Shown: piece after piece, positions 40,020 to 52,600 of the stretch
How positions within the stretch are numbered: the stretch's first letter is position 1
Layout: each line of letters starts with the position of its first letter
DNA from: Balanoglossus misakiensis
Taxonomy: Eukaryota > Hemichordata
DNA length: 64,000 nucleotides
Direction: 5' to 3'
Assembly: GCA_040954595.2 (NCBI GenBank)
Contig: CM082598.2
Location: 1,922,001 to 1,986,000, forward strand
The notes under the pieces: generated by a model
The model's database searches: none
What the model was told of the DNA's origin: nothing
Seen by the model: only the letters and a program-made list of their open reading frames with translations
Program-made: the position numbers and the translations under genes

Positions 40020-42145
40020 ATAAATCTGAGTTACCTATTCTTTTAAACTTGTTGTTTTTTGTGCTAAGTATTACCCCTATAATTAATCTAAGTTTCATAT
40101 AATTATGCTAAGTGGTTGCCCCCCACTACAATAAATCTAAGTATTACCCCCTATGATTAATCTAAGTTTCATATAATTATGCTAAGTGGTTGCCCCCCAC
40201 TACAATAAATCTAAGTATCATATAATTATGCTAAGTGGTTGCCCCCCACTACAATAAATCTAAGTATTACCCCCTATGATTAATCTAAGTTTCATACACC
40301 TATACTAAGTGGTTGCCCCCACTACAATAAATCTAAGTTTCATATGATTATGCTAAGTATTACCCCCTATGATTAATCTAAGTTTCATACACCTATGCTA
40401 AGTGGTTGCCCCCCACTACAATAAATCTAAGTTTCATATGATTATGCTAAGTGGTTGCCCCCCACTAAAATAAATCTAAGTTTCATATGATTATGCTAAG
40501 TGGTTCCCCCCACTACAATAAATCTAAGTTTCATATAATTATGCTAAGTGGTTGCCCCCACTAAAATAAATCTAAGTTTCATATGATTATGTTAAGTATT
40601 ACCCCCTATGATTAATCTAAGTTTCATACACCTATGCTAAGTGGTTGCCCCCCACTACAATAAATCTAAGTTTCATATGATTATGCTAAGTAGTTGCCCC
40701 TATGATTAATCTAAGTTTCATACACCTATGCTAAGTAGTTGCCCCCCACTAAAATAAATCTAAGTTTCATATGATTATGCTAAGTAGTTGCCCCCCACTA
40801 AAATAAATCTAAGTTTCATATGATTATGCTAAGTAGTTGCCCCCCACTAAAATAAATCTAAGTTTCATATGATTATGCTAAGTAGTTGCCCCCCACTAAA
40901 ATAAATCTAAGTTTCATACACCTATGCTAAGTGGTTGCCCCCCACTAAAATAAATCTAAGTTTCATACACCTATGCTAAGTGGTTGCCCCCCACTAAAAT
41001 AAATCTAAGTTTCATATGATTATGCTAAGTGGTTCCCCCCACTACAATAAATCTAAGTTTCATATGATTATGCTAAGTGGTTGCCCCCACTAAAATAAAT
41101 CTAAGTTTCATACACCTATGCTAAGTAGTTGCCCCCACTAAAATAAATCTAAGTTTCATATGATTATGTTAAGTATTACCCCCTATGATTAATCTAAGTT
41201 TCATACACCTATGCTAAGTGGTTGCCCCCCACTACAATAAATCTAAGTTTCATATGATTATGCTAAGTAGTTGCCCCTATGATTAATCTAAGTTTCATAT
41301 GATTATGCTAAGTAGTTGCCCCCCACTAAAATAAATCTAAGTTTCATACACCTATGCTAAGTGGTTGCCCCCCACTAAAATAAATCTAAGTTTCATATGA
41401 TTATGCTAAGTAGTTGCCCCCCACTAAAATAAATCTAAGTTTCATACACCTATGCTAAGTGGTTGCCCCCCACTAAAATAAATCTAAGTTTCATATGATT
41501 ATGCTAAGTAGTTGCCCCCCACTAAAATAAATCTAAGTTTCATACACCTATGCTAAGTGGTTGCCCCCCACTAAAATAAATCTAAGTTTCATATGATTAT
41601 GCTAAGTAGTTGCCCCCACTAAAATAAATCTAAGTTTCATACACCTATGCTAAGTGGTTGCCCCCCACTAAAATAAATCTAAGTTTCATATGATTATGCT
41701 AAGTAGTTGCCCCCACTAAAATAAATCTAAGTTTCATACACCTATGCTAAGTGGTTGCCCCCCACTACAATAAATCTAAGTTTCATATGATTATGCTAAG
41801 TAGTTGCCCCCACTAAAATAAATCTAAGTTTCATACACCTATGCTAAGTGGTTGCCCCCCACTACAATAAATCTAAGTTTCATATGATTATGTTAAGTAT
41901 TACCCCCTATGATTAATCTAAGTTTCATACACCTATGCTAAGTGGTTGCCCCCCACTACAATAAATCTAAGTTTCATATGATTATGCTAAGTAGTTGCCC
42001 CCACTAAAATAAATCTAAGTTTCATACACCTATGCTAAGTGGTTGCCCCCACTAAAATAAATCTAAGTTTCATATGATTATGTTAAGTATTACCCCCTAT
42101 GATTAATCTAAGTTTCATACACCTATGCTAAGTGGTTGCCCCCCT
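40020..42145. repeat. Satellite with 'AATCTAAGTTTCAT' units and GCCCCCCAC core
   Basis: About 2.1 kb of units near 50-55 bp: AATCTAAGTTTCATA, then either TGATTATGCTAAGTAG or CACCTATGCTAAGTGG, then TTGCCCCCCACTAAAATA. The two variants alternate in several stretches, forming dimeric higher-order units. A third variant carries ATTACCCCCTATGATT. Confidence 0.95.
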
Positions 42146-42965
42146 ATGATGTTTACAATAATTACGCTATCATTCAGGGATTAAATAACCTAGTTTATTA
42201 AAGATGTACGAAGTTTAAAACATTGACTCAAAATTGACGATTACTGAAGTATTCGGAACGAGACAGCCAATTGTCTCAAATTTGAAATTCAAAATGGCCG
42301 CCAAAATTTGTGTTAATTATGGAGAGTTCAACACTATCAGTCATTTCTCTACTAATTTCTTCTGATTATAAACTACAATTACACATAATGAAAGTTTACA
42401 ATAAATATGCTATAATTCAGGGATTAAATAACCTAGTTTATTAAAGATGTATTAAGTTTAAAAATTTGACTAAAAATTGAGGATTACTGGTAAATTTTGA
42501 ACGAGACAGCCAATTGTCTCAAATTTGAAATTCAAAATGGCCGCCAAAATTTGTGTTAATTATGGAGAGTTCAACACTATCAGTCAATTTTCTACTAATT
42601 TCTTCTCAGTATAAACTACAATTACACATAATGAATGTTTACAATAATTATGCTATCATTCAGCGATTAAATAACCTAGTTTATTAAAGATTTACGAAGT
42701 TTGAGAATTACTGAAAAAATTTTAACGACACTCAAAATGGCCGCCAAAATTTGTATTCATTATGGAGAGTTCAACACTATCAGTCATTTTTCTACTAATT
42801 TCTTCTGACTATAAACTACAATTACACATAATGAAAGTTTACAATAAATATGCTATCATTCAGGGATTAAATAACCTAGTTTAAGAATTTGACTAAAAAT
42901 TGAGGATTACTGCTAAATTTGAAATTCTAAATGGCCCCCCAAAATTTGTGTTAATTATGAAGAGC
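42146..42965. repeat. Repeat of about 240 bp, 3.5 copies
   Basis: Each copy has GTTTACAATAA, CATTCAGGGATTAAATAACC, CAAATTTGAAATTCAAAATG, GGCCGCCAAAATTTGTGTTA and CAACACTATCAGTCA. Copies 3 and 4 have internal deletions. Confidence 0.93.
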
Positions 42966-43195
42966 CCAATATAAGCTGGCTATCCAGACAACCTGCAACA
43001 GCCACAGACATCATTATCTCTGACCCCTGGGGATGGTCTAATATAAGACCATACACCAAGACTGTTGCCTCATGTGGTTATCCAGACAACCTCACAATAA
43101 TCTAATAAATGACCCTGGCCCAAAATAAGATGCCTATCCAGACAACCTCACAATAATCTAATAAATGACCCTGGCTATTCTCGCACACAACCAAT
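42966..43195. repeat. Short tandem repeats, CCAGACAACCTCACAATAAT
   Basis: Repeats of ATCCAGACAACCT and AATCTAATAAATGACCCTGG, the latter two times. End of the satellite stack. Confidence 0.85.
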
Positions 43196-44219
43196 AAAGT
43201 ACATGTACCACATTGTTACACATTTTTCCACCAGATTGATTTTATTTGTGATTCTTGATATCATAGCAAGGTCAAAAAGAGCAACATTTTGCAATATCTT
43301 TGGGTTGTCCTGTCCATTGCAACTGTTCGGATGAACACATCTCGATGTGGGAGACTAACCTCCACTGGCTACTCTTATGGCAAGACAATTATTTCGCGAA
43401 GTCATCTGCATACTTTTAATCGACGAGTCAATATCAATCAAAGGACACTTTATGACCGTAAATCAAAAGGGCTTGTCCTGAGCAACTTTTTTGATGTTGC
43501 CCTGAATAATATGGACAACTGCCCCAACAAACATATCAGAAAATTATCATTCAAGCAAGTCAACATGAACACGATTGTCTGCCATCAATGCATCTGACTG
43601 ACTGATCTTATTGAGTAAATGAAATGAGTAACGTACCTTGACTGCTCCATTGAAGACTGCCGTCATCTTTTCTTAACAATTATGGTAAAGTGCTGCATCC
43701 ATAACCATCTAAATAAAGTACAGGGAAAATAAAAATAAATTTCAGATTGACATATACAATTACACCACTAAAATGACAAGAATTCGAGTTGCATTTGTGA
43801 ATTTAGACATACATATAATAGTCTATAGAAATTGGCACATTAGAAAAAAGGAAATTGACACCATGACAATGTTTTGATGATTCCAACATAGTACACACAA
43901 GAATTTCTTTCATAGCACTTTACAGTGCAGTTAGCGAAAATACGTTTGCACTCACAAAATAGGTTAATCGGCTAATAAAACACAATTTGTTTCTTGTATT
44001 AGAAAATTCATTGAGTTCGAATATGATTAAAAAACAAACAGAAATCGAAGCGCTGTTGTTTCAGATGGAACAGACAATCACGTGTAGTGCCTCACGCGGG
44101 AGCCCTGGAAAACTCTGCAAATATTTAGCGCATCAAACGAACCTGATAACACATTCACGCCACTAAGTTTGTCTCCTTACCGAATGAATTTATAGGGGTC
44201 GAAGTGACTAGAAACCAGG

Positions 44220-44745
44220 ACAATGAACAATGGCAGCCCTGAATTGCTCAAGAACAGGTGTCACGTTCTACGGTTGCCATTTTGCATGGCAGATATTCTT
44301 TCTTTCGGAGAAACAAACTTCATTTTCCGTAAACAATGTTTCGAAACTGCGTGGTTGTCGCTGGGCGACAATTTTTTACTGTCAACCGAGCGGCGCGGCA
44401 TTCACACCGTGCACGCCAAACTGAAGTCGCGTGTCCCGAACAATGAACAATGGCTGCCCTGGATTGCTCAAGAACAGGTGTCACGTTCTACGGTCAACCG
44501 AGCGGCGCGGCGTGCACGCCAAACTGAAGTCGCGTGTCCCGAACAATGGCTGCCCTGGATTGCTCAAGAACAGGTGTCACGTTCTACGGTTGCCATTTTG
44601 CATGGCAGATATTCTTTCTTTCGGAGAAACAAACTTCATTTTCCGTATAACAATGTTTCGAAACTGCGTGGTTGTCGCCAATTTTTGGTGTCAACCGAGC
44701 GGCATTCACACCGCGCACGCCAAACTGAAGTCGAACACGACAATG
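44220..44745. repeat. CpG-rich triplicated block
   Basis: Three copies of a unit starting GAACAATGGCTGCCCTGGAT, near 44,224, 44,445 and 44,541. The middle one is shortened to about 95 bp. Contains CTCAAGAACAGGTGTCACG, GTCAACCGAGCGGC and CACGCCAAACTGAAGTCG. CpG is much denser than in the surroundings. Open frames on both strands overlap it, none convincing. It may be a CpG-rich promoter. Confidence 0.75.
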
Positions 44746-45244
44746 CTTGTGGACACGTGGACACGTTTCTGCGGGACTTGCACACATAATTCTGTTCAGA
44801 ATGACAAAAAAAAGTCATGGCTTACCTCAAATACACTGCAACAATATCTTCAGCGAACAGCAAACACAGTGTGGAAAATGGGGAAGGTAAATTTGAGTTT
44901 TTTGACTGGGAAAATCAGAGCAAACGTGGACATGACTGCATCGGCGTGCACTCCCAGATAAACTGACGATGCGCAGCTCCAGGAGCCCGTGGCGCTTCTA
45001 TCAATAACCAAATTTGCTTGGACAGACCGACCATTCACAGACTAGATAGTACACAGCATTTAAATAAATAAATATGTAAATATAGCGCCCTCACACGACT
45101 GACTTTTTCAGTCTACCAATGAAATGAGAGCTCCAGCAATCACCCGTATAATCCAATCAGGACAAAAATAATTAATTATGACAACTGCTACAAGATTGAT
45201 TGTTCTGAAGCCGGGAAAATATGATATGACAGAAACATCGGGTT

Positions 45245-45375
45245 TGAAACTAGATAATGTACTGATCCCCTTCTGCAAAACCATCCAATTTGAAACTAGA
45301 TAATGTACTGATCCCCTTCTGCAAAACCATCCAGTTTGAAAATAGATAATGTATCGATCCCCTTCTGCAAAACCA
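45245..45375. repeat. 46-bp tandem repeat, three copies
   Basis: GATAATGTACTGATCCCCTT and CTGCAAAACCATCCA recur about every 46 bp. The periodic minus-strand frame over it is an artefact. Confidence 0.9.
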
Positions 45376-45606
45376 ATCAGTCTTCTCATGTCTGATTTAG
45401 ACAGGGTTTACAATACACACAGACACAGAACAAATATACACAGACATCTTTTCTGCAATAAGGATAATATCATGTAAGTTTTACGTTTTAATGGTGATTT
45501 GTAAAATACAATGGTCAACATAAAGTCAATGAAACTGAGAATATACTGCCTTTAAGGCTTATTACATGTTCTTACCAGCTATGACGTAAATATCAATTTT
45601 TCATAC

Positions 45607-45690
45607 CTGTATTCGGTTGATAGGAGGCATTGACTGTGGTATATATGTCACAAGGAATATTACATCTTTCCAGGGTGGTGTAATTAACAT
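45607..45690 (-). CDS. Unrecognised small protein, internal exon
   Basis: 84 nt on the minus strand between TTTTTCAG and GTATGA, phase 1 on both sides. It reads VNYTTLERCNIPCDIYTTVN then ASYQPNT, with Tyr/Thr-rich style like the exon at 37,403, to which it can join in frame across an 8-kb intron filled with satellites. A 25-nt piece at 48,721-48,745 (KNVKAKSQ, donor GTGAGT) could precede it. The start of the gene was not found. Confidence 0.45.
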
Positions 45691-45699
45691 CTGAAAAAT

Positions 45700-48600
45700 C
45701 TTTAACAAAGATTCGACATTAATAATGTGTGACCTATCAATGTTATAGGGCTGGGGCACTCTATAAACTATAAACTACTGGAGGGGGGAGGGTACACGGA
45801 ATACAGGAATGAAGAAATGCTTCACAAGAAAAAAAATAAGACAATACATTGATTACAGCCACTATACAGAACGCCTTGGGCACAAAATACCATATAAAGC
45901 AAAATTTATATTCTACCAAAAATGCTGAAGGCTTTCCCAGTGTAAAAATTATCTATCACAAAAATGCATTTTTAAAAAGAATTACATGATAACCAAGCCA
46001 AATGATGTCTGTACATAGTACATCAATGAAACTAGTTTTGTATAATGGTATGGTTATAGAGATTTATATAAATGCTAAATGAATAAAACCTGGAAAATTA
46101 ATGACTTTCAAACTAAAATAGGAAGATCAGAACCGAGGTTTGGGTACCAACGTCTCGGTTGGTTTTGAAGCACATATCACAAATTACAATGGCTTTTCTA
46201 ATCAAACAACACCCTCCCTACCTTGATGAAATAATATACTACATCATAACACTACTAGCTATATGACAGCAGACGGGCGGGTACAGTAACCATATTTGCC
46301 AAGCAGCACACTAAATGGACAGCATGTTTGTACCATCTGCCTGGTGGTACTTTTACCAATAATTCAATTATTACTAGTGATAACCAAAACAAGATATTTG
46401 TAAACACTATAAAACTCAAAAAAAATTATTAGTAGTCATTAATATGTCTATCAAACAAATTTCCAAGCCTTTTCATAAAAAGTCACTTCCATTTGATGGA
46501 AAAAGACCGCAAAGTTTTGGAAATTACAAGGCTATGCTGTGCATGCAACTTCATATATATATAATAAATTTTGTTCACATCAATTTTTTTTTTTGCATTT
46601 TCTTTCTTGATTTTGTTATTTGAAATCAATTCAAATCAAAACTTTTTTTCACATAATTAGTCCTAATATACCTGCAACTAAATTATTTATATTACCAGCC
46701 CATTGCTGCTTTGCTTTTTGTATCGCTGATAATACAACCACTGAGTAGTTCATATTCTGTTATTCGAGGGGTGGGGGAGAGAGACAATTGAAAAACCATT
46801 CTAAAAATGAACCCTGCCTAATCTGGACAACTGCCTAAACAGGAAATCCTTCCTAGTATCATTTCTGTAAAACTGTTTGAAATTATTTCTGTCTCATGTG
46901 AGAAATATTTTACTTCTGACTGAAAACATACTAAATTATTTCTCGTCAGATCATAACTCTTATTTTGCTTGTACACAAAACGAAAATACTTCAAGTAGAC
47001 ATGTTATGGCACACACTCAAGATTTCTCATCAATTGAACATTGCAATAACAGTCTGACTTCCTTTACGAGTAGGCCATATCGGCTAGCCCATCACTTGGG
47101 ACAGTTTACCTAGCAGAATAGTAACAGTACTCAAATGAATCTCAATAAGCACTGATGCTGGCAAAATATGAAAGAGCTCTGTCTTTAAAAAAAGCAACCA
47201 GCAGAAATTTGCATGATCTATCACCACTCATGACAAACTCCGACTTAAGATAGAATGTGCCTCAAAAATCCAAGCTTTAAACTTTTCCTGATATTTTGCT
47301 CGTCAACTTTGTATCATCCAATTTTAAAACTGAGAATAAAAATCGGGAGAAGTTTGAATGAGAAAGCAAAATTGTCTCAAATTTGAAATGCAAAATGGCC
47401 ACCAGTCTCTCTGTATGGAGAAAGATGTGATTTTTGTAAAACGGACAGTGAATACCCAGCTTTCGTCTTTCATTTCAAAATGACTCCTCACACTCTTCAA
47501 TACGGCAAAGTATCGCAAGGTTTGGAGAACTATCATCTCAGGCACGTACATCCTTAATACACTTCTCTACTCTACAAATCTGAGGTAGAAAAATGACGAA
47601 AAATAGGTCCTCACTACACAATAATAACTGAGGATATTTTTGGGTATGTACATAGCTTGAAGGTCTGGTGAAATATCACAACATGTGTTTCTAATTTGTG
47701 AGAATCATTCTAAATTTGGGCCAACAGAAATTAAAACACCTTTCCTACACTATAAAACCAAAAATCCCTACTGGTCACATGTCATTGAAAATCAACTCAA
47801 ATCAAAGATATGATCTTTTCTCTGGCAAGTTGGTAAACTCTCTCCAACAACCCTACCAGGTCAAGTTATAGGTGAATACATATAACCAGGGCCATACACA
47901 TGGTCAACACTCAAACCGACCAGAAGTTAACATTACCTAAACAGGTGAATATTACTACTATACTTGATAAAGTTCAATCATATCTATTACACATCCACAG
48001 TCAATATTTCTACTTCTCAATCTCATTAAATTATGACATTCAAACCATGCATAGGTTAATCAATTTTGAACCAGTGATCAACATCTTGACAAAATACAGA
48101 TTGTCACTGTTCTGGTTACAAATCAATATTGATCACTGTGCCAGTTTAATTAAAAGTCTATAATCATGACAATTTTAGCTCAAGATTACGGTATCACTCA
48201 CACCTAATGTTGAGCGAACTACAGTTCAATATTATACCACTTTCTGCTCATAATTAATGATAAGGTTAAGACTTTCTCAACTGTCATTCTCTGCAGTAAT
48301 GGTCTGCACTGGCAGCCACACTGTTTATATCAAATACATTCACTTTTAGTACAATTATCTGGGTCTGTGAGCTGTAACATTAGAACTGATGTTTGTCAGA
48401 CTCCATGTATATCCCTCAATGTACTGAACTACAGACCTTCCATTGTGCTTGACTCTAATAAACAATACCTGAATTTGTATGTCTGGAACGCCAAACTGCT
48501 AAAAACTTAGTGCTGTAAATTGTGACTGCCCCCTCTGTTGAAAAATCTTTCATGTTTTCCAAATAAAAAGTAGGTCTTTTTTTGGTGTCAAAAGCATTGA

Positions 48601-49390
48601 GGTTTCGTATGTGCAGCACAGCGTAATACAAGACCGGGATATTTTTTTACAAAAATGGTCTCTGCCATCATCCCTGCTATGAATGGTTGCGTCCAACAAG
48701 TCAGAATACATTTAACTCACCTTGGGATTTTGCCTTGACGTTCTTCTAAAAGCATCTTGTTCAAGAAATACAAAAATTAAACCACTGATTCTCTTAACAT
48801 ACCCATTTCGATGAATCCAGGATTCAAAAACACTTTATATCATGATTCACTGCAAACTTGAACATTACTCAATTCCTCATACTCAAAAAACATCACTTGT
48901 GCAACTTTATCAGAAAATGTTACTTTAACATATTCTAAGTGACTGAAAAAATAAGAAAGATTCTTGTGCATTATTTACATGTATGTTAGATAGTTTGAGA
49001 ATAGCTGTTTATAAAAGTTAATATGTTCCAGTTGTGTTAAAATTACATTTGAAACTAATAAAATGCGAAGAAATGTTGTGATTTCCATTGTAGCTGTTTT
49101 GATTACACTGGGTATTAATAACAATGTAGAAGGTTATTGAATGTTGGGTGTTTTAGTCTTTGCTACCACGTGGCTATATTTGCCAGAAGCGATTCACACA
49201 TACGTCCAGCTGAAGCGAGAACTTATCACACTTGCCTGTCAGTCTCTGATAACCAGCTTTGCTTTCATTTCCGAAGACGCACAGATCTGTGTGCATTCAC
49301 ACACCAACCAAAGACAGCAGGGCTTAAAAATACAATTAATAAACAACTTTACGACTAAAAATCATCCTCCAGGGGTTCAAAGTTCACACC
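45700..49390. other. Intergenic, no supported gene
   Basis: AT-rich sequence between the unrecognised small gene and the nuclear receptor. Apart from the 25-nt candidate exon at 48,721-48,745 (minus) I see no exon with good borders and no clear repeat family. Confidence 0.5.
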
Positions 49391-49391
49391 T

Positions 49392-49630
49392 CTACTGAAC
49401 GTCCCAAATTTCAGCCAACAGAGGGGGTATCTCCTGATCTTGCAGCTTCAAAGCAAACAGCATTTCCGAGTGACTATTGTTGAGGCTGCGCAATTCAGTC
49501 AGTTTCATCAGAACTTTCGGCAGAACCAGAGTGTCTTTGGGTTTCTTCATCTTCAGCCGTGTTCGCAACATCTCCAGATATTTCTCCTGCACGGCCTCCA
49601 CTTCTTTGCGGTTTGTGACTTGTGCACGAT
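49392..49630 (-). CDS. NR1H exon 7: ligand-domain helices 9-12 and stop
   Basis: 239 nt, stop at 49,392-49,394. [50 protein letters not shown]. The His of SHSEM and the Trp of EIWDV match the activation pair known in FXR and LXR. Confidence 0.95.
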
Positions 49631-52600
49631 CTGAAAGAAATAAAAGGACAACATAGTTCAGTGTTAGAGCATCAGATTCGTGTTCATAGGATCGAGGGTT
49701 CAAGCCCGGATTGGTTGTCGTGTTGTGTCCTTTGGCAAGGCACTTTACTTCTCATTGCTTCTCCCAATCCAGGAGTAATGGGCACTTGGTAGGGCAGAGT
49801 TTGCAATGTGTGTGTTTAGCTCTGCTGTGCTGACAATAACGGCTGACTTCCACCTGCACATTGCAGGTGCTCATAACATAACTAACCTGCAGAGAAGATG
49901 ACAATGGCCATCAAGAGTGTGTAGTCTTCATAGTCCAGGTCTAGATCCACCATGCTTCTTGAGAACTCGTACATCGGGTCGACAATATCTCCGATGCCAC
50001 CGTTACACAGCTTAGTCCTGGTGTACGGAAGACCATTCCCAAATATGATGGCATCATCCTCACGTATATACCTCATTGCTGCTCGTAATAACAGCACTTC
50101 AATAGCAGAGCCCTGCACATTTAAAAAAAATGTAAAACTCTCAGTAAGTGAGCTCTTGAGGTAGTTTCAAAAGTGATCTTATTAATCAACAGTGTTTGAA
50201 GATATTGTGTGGAGTTGTATTTTTTAACTACAGTCAAACCTGTGTTAGTGGCCACCTCGATATATTGGCCACTTTGTTACAGTCCCTGTGCAAGTCATAT
50301 GTGCATTAATTGACCTGTCTATAAACGCCACTTGTTCATAAAGGCTGGTTTAGGAAAGTCCCTTCACTGGCCACTATAGACAGATTCAACTCAAACATGA
50401 ATCAAATTAATAGAATATGAGCCTCACTTCTAAGGGTATAAGGACCTTTTTCAAATTTATGTACAATATGCAATCTTGCTCCATCTCTCGTATAAGTTTC
50501 AGAAATAATCTTTTTACCTTGAGCAGGACAATCTGATCTTCTCGACAGAGGTCCAAAAAGCCTGGTAGCTTCTTGCTAAACTCAACCACAAGTTGTACAG
50601 TCAAGATGGTTAATTCCGTGATGTGGGCAAATCTGCAATGAAGCTTTTCGGCTTCTGGTGTTACAGTGTCTGCATCATCCGGCCAAGGCTGTAAATGATC
50701 GCAAAAAAAAACAAAAACTTCAAGAATCGTTGATGAGAGTAAAAAAAACACATACCTGTTAAAGTCATTTTATAAGACGCACCTTTTTTGAGTGACAGTG
50801 TGTGCCGAAAAGGGGGTGCGACTTATAATACCGATGTTCTCTTGTATCCATTTTCTATAAATCTCCTCCAACAAGTCTTTCAAAGAAGGGGTGCGACTTA
50901 TAATACCACCGTGACTTATAAGATGACTTTAACGGTAGATAGGGAAAATAGTTGCCATCTCTGATAAGTTCCATTCTACAGAAACCAAATATAACTCCCT
51001 GGCAACAAATACAAAATGCGTGGTTTGGATTCCTCTGTAATTGACAAAAGCCCAGCATTGAGCGTATCAACACAACCTATATGTGCATACTAGTCAGCAT
51101 TGCTATTGTGCAAAATTTGAATTCAAGTCCGGACTAGAATTCATGTGTCAACAATAACAATGATCGGTACACACATACAGGCTACATATATGTATGTTGA
51201 CAAATGGAGTACTGTGTATATTATCATTCTGTTTGGCGTAGAACAAGATAATTACATATGATACACTGAACAAAAATGCTGAAAATAACCCCAAAAAGTT
51301 ACAGCTAAGGTCCCTTTAACAAACTTCTCTGCATACCGTAACTTTCTTGATGTCGTCTGGTCCAGGGATTTCCAGCTCTCTCTGCGCCTGGACGATTTTC
51401 TCGATGATTTCTTTCTGTTCGTCTGCAAGTTCTATAACCTCGCCGTCTTCCATGACAACACTTTGCTGTGGTTGCTGTGGCGGGGTGATGCTCTGAGTGT
51501 GGTGTTGTTTCAACATCTTTCTCTGGCGTTTGGATTTACATTGTTCCTCCGTCAGAAGACCTGAACGACATCACAGTATGGAATCACGTCAGAGATCACA
51601 ACAGGCCACTTTCATTACTACTATGTTTTGTAAGATTACTGTCCTCCAAACATCCACATACATTATTAACTCTGATTCAGATTGAGGAAGACCTCACTGC
51701 AGTTACAGTAGACTCAATGTCTTGCATTAGCCCCTTATATTTCTGCAAGTGTTTAATTGATATGTGTTGTATGTCACTTTACATCCTGGCATTTTGATGG
51801 CACAAGTTGACCATTTCATATTCAAACTCTGGAACAGTCGACCGACAATTCATATGATTTGTGAAATCTAGTCTGTGAATCTGTCTGTTACAATAAAGAG
51901 AATGTTGTTTGTAACGTCAAACGATGTTATCCATGAATCATGAAATTGGCTGTTCATACAACACAGATCAAAGGTTCTTTTCTGAGTTGGACTTACATTC
52001 CGGAAGCATTCCGACTTCTCGGCATTTCCTCAGCCTACATTCTTGGCACTTTCTCCTCATGTACATGTCCATCTCGCAGTTCCCGCCTCGCGTGCATTTG
52101 TACACGGCATTCTTTGTGACACTCCGCCGGAAAAAACCTGTTGAGGAACACATCATGAAATTAAAGAAAATTAGCTATCCTAGAATTAATATTATACAGT
52201 AAAACCTGTCTAAACCGAATGCCAAAGCGACTACAAAAATTGTTTGGTTTGCAGGTGTTTGGTTCAGGTTCTTTCAACACGTGGTTCCATGTCAAGGGGA
52301 CAGGGAAAATGTGTTCGGTATAGATAGATTTTTTACAGTAGTCAAACCTCACTATAGTGGCCAGTCAAGGGACTTTCCTAAACTGGCCTTCATAGAGAGG
52401 TGACCTTTATGTGAATTGCACAGGGACTGTAACAAAGTGGCCACTATATAGAGGTGACCGCCATAAAGGGGTGGCCACTAACAGGGATTTGACTGTGTGT
52501 ACTACACGTAGCTACACTGAAATACAGTCAAACCTGTGTTAATGGCTACCTCTATAACATGGAAACTTGTCTATATTGGCCACTTTGTTACAGTCCCTGT

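Noticed and set aside
35641-42965. CRISPR array
   Set aside because: Repeats are contiguous or nearly so with no unique spacers, and the genome is eukaryotic.
43289-43597. 102-aa plus-strand frame as a gene
   Set aside because: No family, no good splice sites around it and unremarkable codon pattern. I cannot support it.
44223-44961. Plus-strand frames of 176-188 aa over the CpG block as a gene
   Set aside because: Long frames are expected in CpG-rich triplicated DNA; several frames are open at once and none looks like a protein.
49651-49720. A functional tRNA gene
   Set aside because: A and B boxes are present but the cloverleaf is not intact and a SINE body follows.
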